Source: Euptelea pleiosperma (Eukaryota > Streptophyta > Magnoliopsida > Ranunculales > Eupteleaceae). Taken from it: a stretch of DNA of 64,000 nt. The position numbers and the translations under genes are program-made. The notes under the pieces were generated by a model. That model was given only the letters and a program-made list of their open reading frames with translations. It was not told the origin of the DNA and did no database searches. Positions 1 through 11,500 of this stretch are shown piece after piece. Position 1 is the first letter of the stretch. The number at the start of each line of letters is the position of its first letter. Location: positions 32,117,096 to 32,181,095 of the forward strand of contig CM068543.1 of NCBI GenBank assembly GCA_035048495.1. The letters run 5' to 3'.

Positions 1-426
1 CAGGTTTCTTTCCCTCTGGGTAGTTGAACAAGTTCCCATGTTTTGTTCTTCTCAAGAGTCTGCATTTCATCCATCGTAACATATTTCCACTTTGGGTGAC
101 TAAGTGCGTCTGCAACACTAGAAGGCAAAGAAACAGAGGAGGCAATACTGACAAAATTCTAATATGATGGAAACAGATTGATACGAGACAAAATGTGAGA
201 TAGGGTGTTTCGTATAAGTACGTACACCCTTCTGAAGTGCAATAGAGAAGTCAATATCAATGCTCATACGATCATCAGAAGTAGGAGATGCATGTGGCTC
301 AAGAACAGAAATAGGAACAGAGACAGGGACAGAAGTAATACCTAGAACTAGATCCGAGGGGAGACTTGTAAATGTAGGCACAGGGACAGTGGCTTGTCCT
401 TTCTTCTTGGTTCTAATATATACACG
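1..426 (-). pseudogene. copia family A element (A1): pre-RT and start of reverse transcriptase, runs off the window
   Basis: On the minus strand this encodes the proline-rich pre-RT linker (PIALQKGVRT-like, then [11 protein letters not shown]) and the block PRGKKP that opens copia reverse transcriptase. The reading frame is broken several times. It is a close relative of the plus-strand element at 34774-40720, for example in the stretch LEPHASPT. The rest of its RT and RNase H and its 3' LTR must lie left of base 1. It sits in LIG6 intron 6. Confidence 0.85.
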
Positions 427-712
427 TGATATTCGCTTAAAAGGGCTTATTTTAAGCTATTATCCTTTTAGCATTATCGTACTCTCCTACGTAAAACTTC
501 CTTATTTATCGACTTTTTTACGTAAGTCTCTTCCATTGCATAGAACACACTTTTCTAGACGAAATGGTACATTTGCATGTATTAAACACATTTCTGAAAA
601 TCTAAATAGAAAGTCGTTTTGATTAAGTCTCATTAGGCGTTTTTTGTTATTGGAGGAAACCCGATCAGACGATTCTTAAGACTGGCGAGCCCACGATCAA
701 CCACAGAAGCTT
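427..712 (-). repeat. fragment of a 2-kb LTR (last ~285 bp) embedded in A1
   Basis: Read on the minus strand this stretch matches, with many differences, the end of the solo LTR at 59218-61239. Shared blocks are GTGGGCTCGC, AAAAGTGTGTTCTA, TTTTACGTAG and the terminus AGCGAATATCA. It ends with CA exactly at 427, where family A pol sequence resumes. The gag-to-integrase part of A1 is missing at this spot, so an LTR insertion followed by deletion is the simplest reading. Confidence 0.7.
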
Positions 713-1067
713 AAGAAGAAGTACTATCCTTGGGTGAATATTGGAGAGGGAGGTTAGGGTAGAAAACCCCACCGTGATGCGGATCTCAAGGAAATAAAAA
801 ATAGCCAGATATTCTCGAAAAACGTGTTGGCCGGAGCCTGGAGAAGCTTGAGAAGAAGACAAACTGGATCTCTGATGCGGCTGAAGAGAAAAACTAACCG
901 GGAAATAAGAGCCTCTGGTGTTTTGCCTCAAGATTAATCTCTGGATAGCGCAGGAATGATCTCTGCGAATTCCTCAAAAGTTCTCCTCGGCTCCGGATGC
1001 TCACATAACCATCTTAGATCGAAATGGAGTCTCAAGGGGACAAAGACACATGCCCTCGAACTACCAT
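713..1067 (-). mobile_element. untranslated leader of copia A1
   Basis: Minus-strand leader between the primer-binding site and the missing gag. It resembles the leader of the family A element at 35357-36160 (TTTCCTTGAGATCCGCA and AACACCAGAGG are shared). Confidence 0.7.
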
Positions 1068-1079
1068 GCTCTGATACCA
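1068..1079 (-). other. primer-binding site of copia A1
   Basis: TGGTATCAGAGC on the minus strand, directly after the LTR. It is complementary to the 3' end of initiator-Met tRNA, as is usual for plant copia elements. Confidence 0.85.
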
Positions 1080-1386
1080 TGTTGTAATTTAAGTTGTGAT
1101 CAGTATAGAAAAGATTAGAGAGAAGAAGGGAAATATTAATGGAGGCGAAAGAAGGTGAAGGTAAAGAAGAAGAGGTTGTAGGAACAGCAGAGAATGAATA
1201 GTTAATTCATTCTCTCTTACACACTATATATATATATATATGATGGGTATAAACCCTACAAAAGTGTAGCACTATTCACGTGGCACTATTCACGTGAATA
1301 GTGAAAACCCAAAAAGAAAACCACGTGGGAAGTGGGACACAGCCCACTTGAGACACCCATGTGGGTTTATTACATAAACTCCAACA
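1080..1386 (-). repeat. 5' LTR of copia A1
   Basis: A 307-bp LTR starting TGTTGGAGTTTATGTAATA at 1386 (minus) and ending CAACA before the primer-binding site. It contains the family A repeats GTGAATAGTGCCAC, a TATATATATA run and a pyrimidine-rich 3' part. It matches the LTRs at 34774-35150 and 40418-40720. Confidence 0.88.
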
Positions 1387-2154
1387 AGTTTTTCTGTCAA
1401 TGCCTCGATGGTGCTCATGGCGGCAGTGCAGTGATGATTATGGTGGTGGCAATTGTCCCGAGTGTGTGTGTGTGAGAGAGAGAGGGAGGAAGGGTAGTTT
1501 GTCATTTTCAATTAGACTTGGTCAAAGCCAGTGTCTAAGGTAGGCAAGTCTCATTTTTTGAATTGAAGGAGGCATATCCAATTTGCCTCATTAACTAGGG
1601 ACGTAAGTCGAAAAAAAAAACTAATTCATAACACCTAGTGATTAAGTGACATCATCATCATCGTCTATGCCTTATTTTATTTTACCTCTGAAACCTTGAT
1701 TTTTAATTGGCTCAAGGTTCCTTCTTTTATCTCACATTCTCGTTCCAAGTCAAGTTGCCCAAATTGCCCAGTTGTTCACCGATCCCAAGTTCCCAACTAT
1801 ATAGAGTTACTCCAACAAAATAATTATTATTTAGAGTTCAATCATAAATTCATATGTGCTCGTTAAGGAACAATTGACTAGATAAACTTATGGCACCCAT
1901 CTAACTAGAATCAATTATTGTTACAAAAAAAATATATACTACTTCTCAAAAAATGTTCAAAATGGTTTAGAATTATGATTTTATAGTTAACAATTGTTTA
2001 CTGTTCTCAACGGTCTTAATTTATGAACTTTTTCCACACCCTATATACCTCTCACACCTTTATGGACCAGGTCCTCCAGAAACCAGCAATAGCTGAGTCC
2101 TAAACCCAATCAGTTATTTGAATATTGTTCCAAAGCTCAGTGTAGTCAATAGCG
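1387..2154. other. LIG6 intron 6 sequence, nothing recognised
   Basis: AT-rich non-coding sequence with a short TG/GA-rich stretch around 1465-1490. I searched the minus strand for the next LIG6 exon and did not find it. Confidence 0.5.
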
Positions 2155-2385
2155 TTCAGCAATGCCTAAGCAACAGGGGTCCCTCGGGGTGACGCCTAGG
2201 CAAAGCCTAGTCGATAATTTATTTATTTATTTTATAAAAAATAAGAAAATAATGTAACATTTAAACGCCGAGAGCCTTGGAGCGTAAGCGCACTTTGGCA
2301 AATGCTTTTGTACTAACGCCTACCTAGGCTCTATTTTAGGGGCTAGGGGACCAGCTGGGCGATGCTTGTCTAAACTAACCAATAA
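2155..2385. mobile_element. possible MITE with GCCTAGGC-type termini
   Basis: Both ends are rich in CCTAGGC and GGGG/CCCC blocks in imperfect inverted orientation (GCAATGCCTAAGC at the left, GGGCGATGC at the right), with an AT-rich centre. It lies in intron 6, 45 bp past the exon 6 donor. No target duplication was resolved. Confidence 0.35.
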
Positions 2386-2429
2386 CAAGAACCAAACGCA
2401 TGAAACTGAAGAATCTGACAGAAGCTTAC

Positions 2430-2532
2430 CAAAGTTCGAACGAGGAACTTCATTTCCTTCTCTCTACAAGAGCGCATGAGATTTACAATGAGGTTTTTCT
2501 TTCGTACAGTACTTCCATTGCCTGTTTCCACA
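2430..2532 (-). CDS. LIG6: LIG6 exon 6: ligase N-terminal domain, last exon in window
   Basis: This 103-bp exon follows TTTTATCAG and completes the Ser codon begun in exon 5. It then encodes [15 protein letters not shown] and [15 protein letters not shown], a very conserved LIG6 segment just before the region leading to the adenylation domain. It ends in phase 0 at a strong donor (TTG|GTAAGC, 2429/2428). I found no following exon between 1 and 2429, so exon 7 should lie outside the window, past the copia element that starts at 1386. Confidence 0.95.
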
Positions 2533-5500
2533 CTGATAAAATCCATGACAGTTACGCTGGGAACGAGTCTATTAACTTGCATAAACAAAACCAACATGCT
2601 AACATAACCATTAGCACAAAGATATTCCTATTAATAGTAGGTTATAAATCTTAGATGGTGTTTGTTAAAACTTAATTTCAGCACTTAACACTGAATATGC
2701 CCATTTTCAGTGATTTTTGAAAATTCAGACAGTTTATTATCCACAGAAATTAAGTGCTTAATTTTCAGTAACTCTGAAAATTCAGTCAGTTTTTTAAGTC
2801 ATCCTACCTCCACATAATGACTTCAGTGGTTTCACTTTATGCGGTAAGTGATGGCATCTTTAAAAAGATTAAGATTCTTTCAAAAAACCCGATATGCCAT
2901 TCAGAGCATTCTTTACCGAAAACTTACAAAAATGCCCCAATAAGCACTCCAAAATGCACTTGTCTTAATTTTCAGACACAACGACTTTTCAGTTAAATTA
3001 TCAAACGGTCTGAATATACGAAAATCACTGAAAATTCAGTACTTTAAGCTTTCAGCAATTAAAATTAATTTTCAGTGCTGAAATTATGTTTTAACAAACA
3101 GGTCGAAATTATTTTCTGAAATAAATGGTAGAAATATCCTTTGATATCTTCTTTATTACTTTCTCTCTCTGTTTTGTTCATGTCTCCACCATTAGGGTAG
3201 ATTTTTCTCATATCAGAGAAGAAAAGAAAAATAGAAAGGAACAAGTTCAAGAGTCTGTAAATCAGTAAGAAGATATGATGATTAAACAAGACCAAAACAA
3301 ACTTAAAATAGAGAAGAGAACTTGATGGCTAGAGCAGTCTAGAAGTCTTATTTCCTTCTTTTTGTTTATCATCTTTCTAAACGATGACTAATGAGAGGTC
3401 TAACTATTACGGGAAGAAAGAATACAACAATATCCTTAATAGACAGAATAGATTGTGATACATGCAGGAGTTAAAACATACAATGAAATGAAAATGACAC
3501 TTTCAGGGCAAATAAGGGTGTGGGAGCATTTACAACATTTGAAGGTTAGAAGATTTTGGCACATGGAGTTGGAGGTCATGCTGAGATAGCTATTGAAGAA
3601 GCAAGAGACATAAAAAAGAAAGGACAGTCCAATCATGAGAAAAATGGCAGCATATGGTACTGGGATAGAGATGGAAACTGATGGTGATGTATGAAGGTGG
3701 CTCAAGCTTACATGGCCTAGTATCCCTAGTTGATTCACTTGGCCTCTATTACCGCACAAGGGTTCAGTGCTCTTGGTTGCACAAGACCCTTTTTTGATAC
3801 CATAATCATTCAATAAAGGTTGACATAATGGAGAGGAAAGGGTATAACTACTAAAGAAACTGTGCTATAGGAGCGTATGCCTTATATGGTATTTAGATAC
3901 AAAATTGTATACATAAAACCAACAGTCATGCGTGTAAAAATTGTAGCAATAGAATTATCATATGGTGCACAAAAACCACACACCAAAAACTTTAACAAAG
4001 AAACCGAAGTCATTTATATTGTCAATGGTCGTTTACAAATTGACAATGTTACACCAGTATAGGTAGTTGAAAGTGATTCTAGAGTTTACAAGAGAAAAGA
4101 GAGAAGAGAGAAAAAAGGAGAGCATTTGTAACTCACATGACTCCAAACTTCTTATTTCTGTAAAAAACTTTACATGGACAACAATGTTCTTACAATATAA
4201 AATGGGTCCCTTATAGCATAAAGGGTACACCCTGAAAACACTCCCCGTCAAGTTGGTGTGTAGATATCTATCATGCCCAACTTGCTGTGACACCAACGCA
4301 AATGATGACTGGAAACTCCGTTAGTGAACACATCTGCAACTTGCTTGTCACTCTTCACAAAAGGTGTACAAACTTCGCCAGAAACAATCTTCTCTCGTAT
4401 GAAGTGTCTGTCCACTTCAATGTGCTTTGCTCGATCATGCTGAACTGGATTATGAACAATGTTGATTGCTGCCTTGTTATCACAATACCACTGAGCTAGT
4501 AACAGGGAATCCTAGTTCAGATACTAGGATCTTTTACCATAACATCTCACATCAGCCATGACCATAGCTCGAAACTCAGCCTCTGCACTGGATCTAGCAA
4601 CCACAGGTTGTTTCTTGCTTCTCCATGTCACAAGATTGCCTCCAACAAAGGTACAATACCCTAAAATGGATCTTCCATCATCCTTGGCACCTACCCAGTC
4701 TACATCAGTGTATGACTCCACTCTCATGTGACCATTTTTCTTGAAGAGAAGTCCTCTACCAGGGGCAGATTTGAGATACCTAAAAATCCTATGTGCTGCC
4801 TCCAAGTGGATGTCCCTGGGTGAGTGTATATATTGGCTGATCACGCTGACTGCTTATGCAATATCTGGTCTAGTCAGAGAGATATATATCAATCTCCCTA
4901 CTAGGCTCTGAAAGCTCTCAACATCCTTTAGGAGCTCACCACTTGCCTCACCCAACTTGTGATTATGCTCTATTGGGGTGTCCACAGGCATGGCCCCTAA
5001 TTTTCCAGAATCCTTTAGCAGATCAAAAACATACTTTCTTTGAGAGATGAAGATCTCCTGACTTGATCTTGCAACCTCTATCTATGATACCCGGATACCT
5101 GTACTACTGCCTCGTACCAGTGTCGTGTCGTGTCGACACGGATACGGACACCGGATACTCCACCGACACGTATCCCCATGTATCCTTCATAAAAAGTTGC
5201 AAAAATTAGAAAAAATAAAAATTTTGAACTACAAAATAGGACACTCGTATCCGTATCCGTGTCCTTGATTTTGAAAAATGTTGAGTCGTATCCCCACTTC
5301 CCGTATCTATGTCCGTATTCGTATCCGTATCCAGGCATCATAGACCTCTATGCCCAGAAAGTACTTTAGGGGTCCTAGATCCTTTGTTTCAAACTCCCAA
5401 GCTAGATGTCCTTTTAGCTTTGCAACTTCCTCAGTATCGTTGTCGGTCACAATGATGTCATCCACATAGACAATGATAGTGTTTTTCCCATTGTGCTTTA

Positions 5501-8500
5501 CGAACAAGGTGTGATCAGCTTGGCTTTGGGTATAGCATAGGTTCTTCACTACCAGGGTGAACCTTTCAAAGCATGCCCTAGGAGACTGTTTCAACCCATA
5601 CAAGTGTTGTAATCTTGGATCGTAACCAGGATAAGAGATTAGGGTTAGAGATGGAAGAGAGGAGAGGTGAAGAGAATAGGGGAAAGAGGAGAAATCGTGT
5701 AGAGCTTAGAATAGCCTACACGATTTCACCCAATATATATATTAAGTGAAGTTTTACAATATTACAAGGGCCCCCTGTAGAATATAAGATATTATAAGTA
5801 GGTCCCTGACAACACTCCCCCTCAAGCTGGTGCGAAGATATCTATCATGCCCAGCTTGGATAACAGGTGCTCTAAGATCCCTTTAGTAACACCTTTAGTT
5901 AACACATCTGCAACTTGATCAGCAGTATGGACATACGGTGTGCAAATAAGTCCTTGACCAAGCTTCTCTTTGATGAAGTGACGGTCTACCTCAATGTGCT
6001 TTGTCCTGTCGTGTTGAACTGGATTATGAGCAATGCTGATGGCTGCTTTATTGTCACAATACAGCTGCATAGACCCTTTGACAGGATATCCGAGCTCACT
6101 GAGCATAGTCTTCAACCATAGAAGCTCACATACACCATGAGCCATAGAACGGTACTCTGCTTCGGCACTGGAGCGAGCGACAACTGGTTGCTTTTTGCTG
6201 CGCCAAGACACCAGATTACCCCCCACATACGTACAGTACCCTGATGTGGAACGTCTGTCAGTGACTGAACCTGCCCAGTCAGCGTCTGTATAAGCTTCAA
6301 CTCGCAGGTGTCCATTCTTACTAAACAGGATACCCTTCCCTGGAGCCCCCTTAAGATAGCGTAACACTCGGTGTGCTGCTTCAAGATGTGGAGAGCGAGG
6401 GGCATGCATGAACTGACTGATGACACTGACTGCATATGCAATATCTGGTCGTGTCAGCGAAAGGTAGATGAGACGCCCAACAAGTCTCTGGAATTGGCCT
6501 GTATCAGAAATGGGATCCCCATCAACAAGATTTAGCCGATGTTGCTGCTCTATAGGCGTATCGGCTGGTTTAACTCCCAAGTTTCCTGACTCTCGAAGGA
6601 GATCAAGTACATACTTTCTTTGTGAGATGAACACACCCTGCTTTGACCTAGCAACCTCAATGCCCAGAAAGTATCTCAAGGTTCCCAGATCCTTGATTTC
6701 GAACTCTGTGCCGAGGTATTTTTTCAATTTACAAACCTCATCTGGGTCATCTCCTGTGACCACGATATCATCCACATACACAATAAGAGCAGTAAGACGA
6801 CCTTGACTTCTCTTAATGAAAAGAGTGTGGTCCGCCTGACTCTGCGAGTAGCCAATCTTCTTGACTGCAGAACTGAACCTCTCGAACCAAGCCCTTGGTG
6901 ACTGTTTAAGCCCATACAAGGCTTTCTTCAGTCTGCACACAAGTTCCTTACTCCCAGTCGGACTGAACCCCGGAGGACCTGTCATGTAGACCTCTTCCTC
7001 TAGATCACCATGGAGGAAGGCATTCTTGACATCCAACTGGTGGAGGGGCCAAGAAAAATTTGCCGCTAGAGATAACAGAACTCGAACTGAGTTCATCTTG
7101 GCCACAGGAGCAAACGTCTCTTGGTAGTCAATCCCATAAGTCTGTGTGTACCCTTTTGCAACGAGACGGGCCTTGTACCTGTCGATGCTTCCATCTGCTT
7201 TGTATTTCACTGTATATACCCACTTGCACCCCACGGGTTTCTTTCCTCTAGGCAATGGAACCAAATCCCAAGTACCATTCTTTTCTAGAGCTGCCATCTC
7301 CTCTAGCATGGCTGCTTTCCACTGAGGCTGGCTAAGGGCATCTGAGACACCGGATGGCAGAGCGACACTGGATAGGGAAGTAGCAAATGCCCTGTAGGAT
7401 GGTGAGAGCTGCTGATAAGAAACAAAGTGAGAGATAGGGTGCTTGGTAACACAGTTCCGAACACCCTTCCGATGAGCAATAGGTACATCAATGTCTATGG
7501 GAAGGATAGTAGAAGGAGCAACAGACATATCATCATGAGGATCACTGAGAACACGATTACCTGGATCGAGTTGGATTTCCTGGCAGTGAGCTTGGATGGT
7601 GGACTGTTTCTCTTTTTGACGTCGTCTGGCATATGTCTTCAGCTGCGGATCCTGTGGCACAGTGTCAGTAGGAGATAAGGACAAGGGTACGGGAGACTCA
7701 TCAGGCAAATCAAGGGGTACTGGTTGAGGAATCTCCCCCTGTGGAGGTATCGGACTCTCGTCAATACTCCCAAGCTCCCCCTGAAGAGAAGTCCGATCAA
7801 CTGAGAAGAAGGGAAGACTCTCAAAAAAGGTAACATCTAGAGAAACAAACCGACGACGGGTAGACGGATGGAAACACCGATATCCCTTCTGAGTGGACGA
7901 ATAGCCAAGGAACACACATCGAACGGCTTTCGGATCTAACTTGTCCTTCCTGTGATGGGCGTGAACATAGCAAACACAACCAAAGACCTTAGGTGGAATG
8001 GAGAACACAGGACAGGAAGGAAACAGGAGTGAAAGGGGAGACTTCGACCCCAAGACACGAGATGGCATCCGATTTATCAAATAGGATGCCGTCAACACAG
8101 CGTCAGCCCAATAACCCTTGGGTACCCGAGTACCAAGAAGAAGTGCCCTAGCAACCTCCAGGACATGGCGATGCTTTCGCTCAGCGGTCCCATTCTGTTG
8201 AGGTGTATCGGCACATGAAGTCTGATGAAGAATTCCATGCTCTTCAAAGTAGGAGGCAAGGCCACTGTACATGTATTCCCCCCCATTGTCAGTGCGTAGG
8301 ACTTTTAGGGTGGTGCCCAATTGATTGCACACCATTTTATGGAAGGTCTGAAAGATAGTATGCACCTCATTTTTTGATTTCATAAGGTAGATCCAAGTGT
8401 AACGACTATAGTCATCCACAAAAACCACAAAGTAGCGAAAACCAAAGATAGAAGTGGTAGGATTGGGTCCCCAAACATCAGAGTGCACAAGCTGTAAAGG

Positions 8501-11500
8501 AAACGTACTTTTTTTATTACTGGTCGGAAAAGACACCCGACATTGTTTTGCAAGTACACAAGTTTCACAGTTGAACTCAAAAAATGGAATAGACGCAAAC
8601 TGAGGTAACAGACTCTTCATGACTGAAAGCGGTAAATGACCTAGCCTGTTATGCCATCGCATTAACAGGTCTTTATTAACGCTAAAACTACTGACATTGG
8701 CACTAGACTGATGTGCAACAAAATATGAAGTCGGCTGGCTATCGAGCAGGTACAATCCACCATCCTCACGACCACTGCCAATCATCCGCCTCGTCTCCAA
8801 GTCCTGAAAAACACAGTGACTAGGAAAAAAGGTAACACTGCAGTTTAGGCTCTTAGTAAGATGGCTAACAGAAAGCAGGTTAGTGGTGAATTTAGGAACA
8901 TGAAGTACAGAGGATAAAGACAAAGTAGGTGTGGCAGAAATAGTGCCCTTCCCTGAGATAGTGGAGAAGGTGCCATCGGCCACGCGGACCTTGTCCTTAC
9001 CTGAGCAGATATTATAGGTGGAGAAAAGGGATGGCATACCAGTCATATGATCGGAGGCACCAGAGTCAATGATCCAGGAAGGACCAATGGGTGCCGTAGA
9101 CACATGGTGGGCTGAATGGGATGTACCTGTCTGAGCAAAGGATGATGTAGGTGGAGAAGGGCCATCAAGCTGAGTAAGTAATTGTCGAAGCCTGTCAATG
9201 TCCATGCTAGAGAAGGTGTTGGACTGCCCAGAGGAAGGGGTCACATCAGAGGAATCTTGGCTGGTGGCATGAGCGGCTGAGGTTCCATGTTTGCTACCAG
9301 AGGGCTTCTTTGAGGAGCCTTGCTTCCCCCCAGAGAACTGTGCAGGACGACCATGAAGACTCCAGCAGGTCTCCCGAGTGTGGCGACGCTTGCCACAGTG
9401 ATCACATCTGAGTCGATCACGATCATCAAGATCCCCATCCTTCTTGGATGTGGGTTTGCTCAATTTCTGAGTGGCCAAGGCAGACTTCTCAGATAAAGGA
9501 ACAGCAGCATCTGTCTTAGAGCTCATGGCTCTCCTCCTGCTGTCCTCGCTCTGGATGTAGGAGTAGACCTGTGCAATGGTCGACGGCGGTGGATCTCTGC
9601 CCAAGATGTTGGCTCGAACCTGTTCATAGCTCTGGTTCAAGCCGCCAAGAAACTCGAATATGCGTCCGCGTACAATCATCTTTCGGAACTCCGTAGCATC
9701 CTTGGTACATGCAGGGGTGTAGGTCTGGTAGTGATCTACCTCTTCCCACTTGCTGCGTAACGCAGCGTAGTATGATCCCAAAGGAAGATCGCCTTGCTTC
9801 AGATGTGCTATCTCCTGCTGAAGTTCATACATCCTAGCAAAATTTCCATCTTGGGAGTAGGTCTGAGATGCCGTGTCCCATATATCCTTGGCAGTCGGGA
9901 GAAAGAGGAAGCCTGTGCTGATCGATGGATGCATGGAATGAAGCAGCCATGACATGACCATCGAGTTTTCCGCTTCCCACTTCTCAAACGTGGCATCGGA
10001 GGAATCAGGTGCAGTGATGCGTCCAGTGATATAGCCGGCTTTGCCTCGTCCGGTGATGTACATCTTGGCAGATTGAGACCATGCGAGGTAGTTGGTCCCG
10101 TCGAGTTTCACCGTAGTGATCTGTAGGCCCGGGCTGTGATCACCATGACTTCCCAGACTGGGTGGGGCAACAATGATCTCTGACTTGGCAGAAGATGACT
10201 CCTCAGATGTACTCATGGTAGTAGATAAGACTTTTCTGATAAGAAATCACCCAAACTGCTGCTGTGGATAGGTGCGGTAGCACTGGGGAGAGGTTCCGGG
10301 CTCCTCTGAGACCTGCGGCTATGTCCAGAGGGTCTTCTCTGACCTTTTGGAAGGGGCGGTTAGGCTTGGTGGCTCTTTTCCAGCCTTCTGGAGTGGGCGG
10401 CTATGCCTGATAGCTCTTCTCCAGGCTTCTGGAGTGGGCGGCTAGGCCTGGGAGAACTTCTCCAACCTTTTGGAGTGGGCGGCTAGGGTTTCAGACTCTT
10501 CTAAAGCCTGCGGCTATCCATGGGAGATGATCTCCTTCTTTGGAAAGCCCTTTGCATCGAATTTCGCAATCCCTAGGGTTCTTCAGACCTCTAGGATTGA
10601 GCCATGGTTACATAACCATGCTCTGATACCATGTTGTAATCTTGGATCGTAACCAGGATAAGAGATTAGGGTTAGAGATGGAAGAGAGGAGAGGTGAAGA
10701 GAATAGGGGAAAGAGGAGAAATCGTGTAGAGCTTAGAATAGCCTACACGATTTCACCCAATATATATATTAAGTGAAGTTTTACAATATTACAAGGGCCC
10801 CCTGTAGAATATAAGATATTACAAGTAGGTCCCTGACAACAACAAGGACTTCGTCAGTATGCGCACTTTGCTACCATCTCCTGCTAATATGAATCTTGGA
10901 TGAGGAACCATGTACACCTCTTCTTGTGTCTCCATGAAGGAATGCATTCTTCACATCGAGCTGATGTAGAGGCCACGGCTAGTTAGCAGTAAGAGATATG
11001 AGCATCAGTATAGAGTTCATTTTTACAACTGGAGCAAATGTCTCCCCATAGTCAATGCCATATGCCTATGAGTATCCTTTGGCTACCAGTCTTGTCGTAC
11101 ACTTCTCAATGGACCCATCTGCCTTGTATTTTACGGTGTACACCCATCTGCATCCCATTGGTTTCTTTCCTCTAGGCAAATCCATCAGTTCCCAAGTATA
11201 ATTCTTCTCAAAGGCCCGCATCTCCTCAACCATGGCATCCTTCCACTTAGGGTGCTGAAGCCCTTCTGACATAGAGGAAGGTATAGGAGTGGTAGACAGC
11301 GAAGTAACAAAGGACCTGTAGGATGGAGACAAAGACTCATAAATAAAGTTGCTTAGAGGGTGTTGAGTACAACTCCTCGTACCCTTTCTAAGAGCAATAG
11401 GAGGATCATCAATAGCAGGAAGAGAAGGCACAATAGGCTTAGAGGGCAAAGTAATACCTGGATCCAAGGATGGTACCACTGGGCATGGATCAGCTATGGC

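Larger units (their letters stand above)
5605..10841 (-). mobile_element. copia element C, structurally intact and recent
   Basis: A 5237-bp minus-strand Ty1/copia retrotransposon with two 210-bp LTRs that differ by about one base by eye (TATTATAAG against TATTACAAG). A perfect 5-bp target duplication ACAAG lies at 5600-5604 and 10842-10846. It has a 12-bp primer-binding site, a leader with tandem repeats, one uninterrupted gag-pol ORF and a polypurine tract. It is inserted inside the RT of element D, between codons for the block KALYGLKQS. It is the only element in the window that looks capable of autonomous movement. Confidence 0.96.

Noticed and set aside
3436..3813. 125-codon minus-strand ORF in intron 5
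   Set aside because: No domain, no similarity to LIG6, intronic position and low-complexity hydrophobic composition; probably chance.
7060..7251. Short plus-strand ORFs across element C (for example 5915-6121, 6468-6806)
   Set aside because: Shadows of the intact gag-pol on the other strand.
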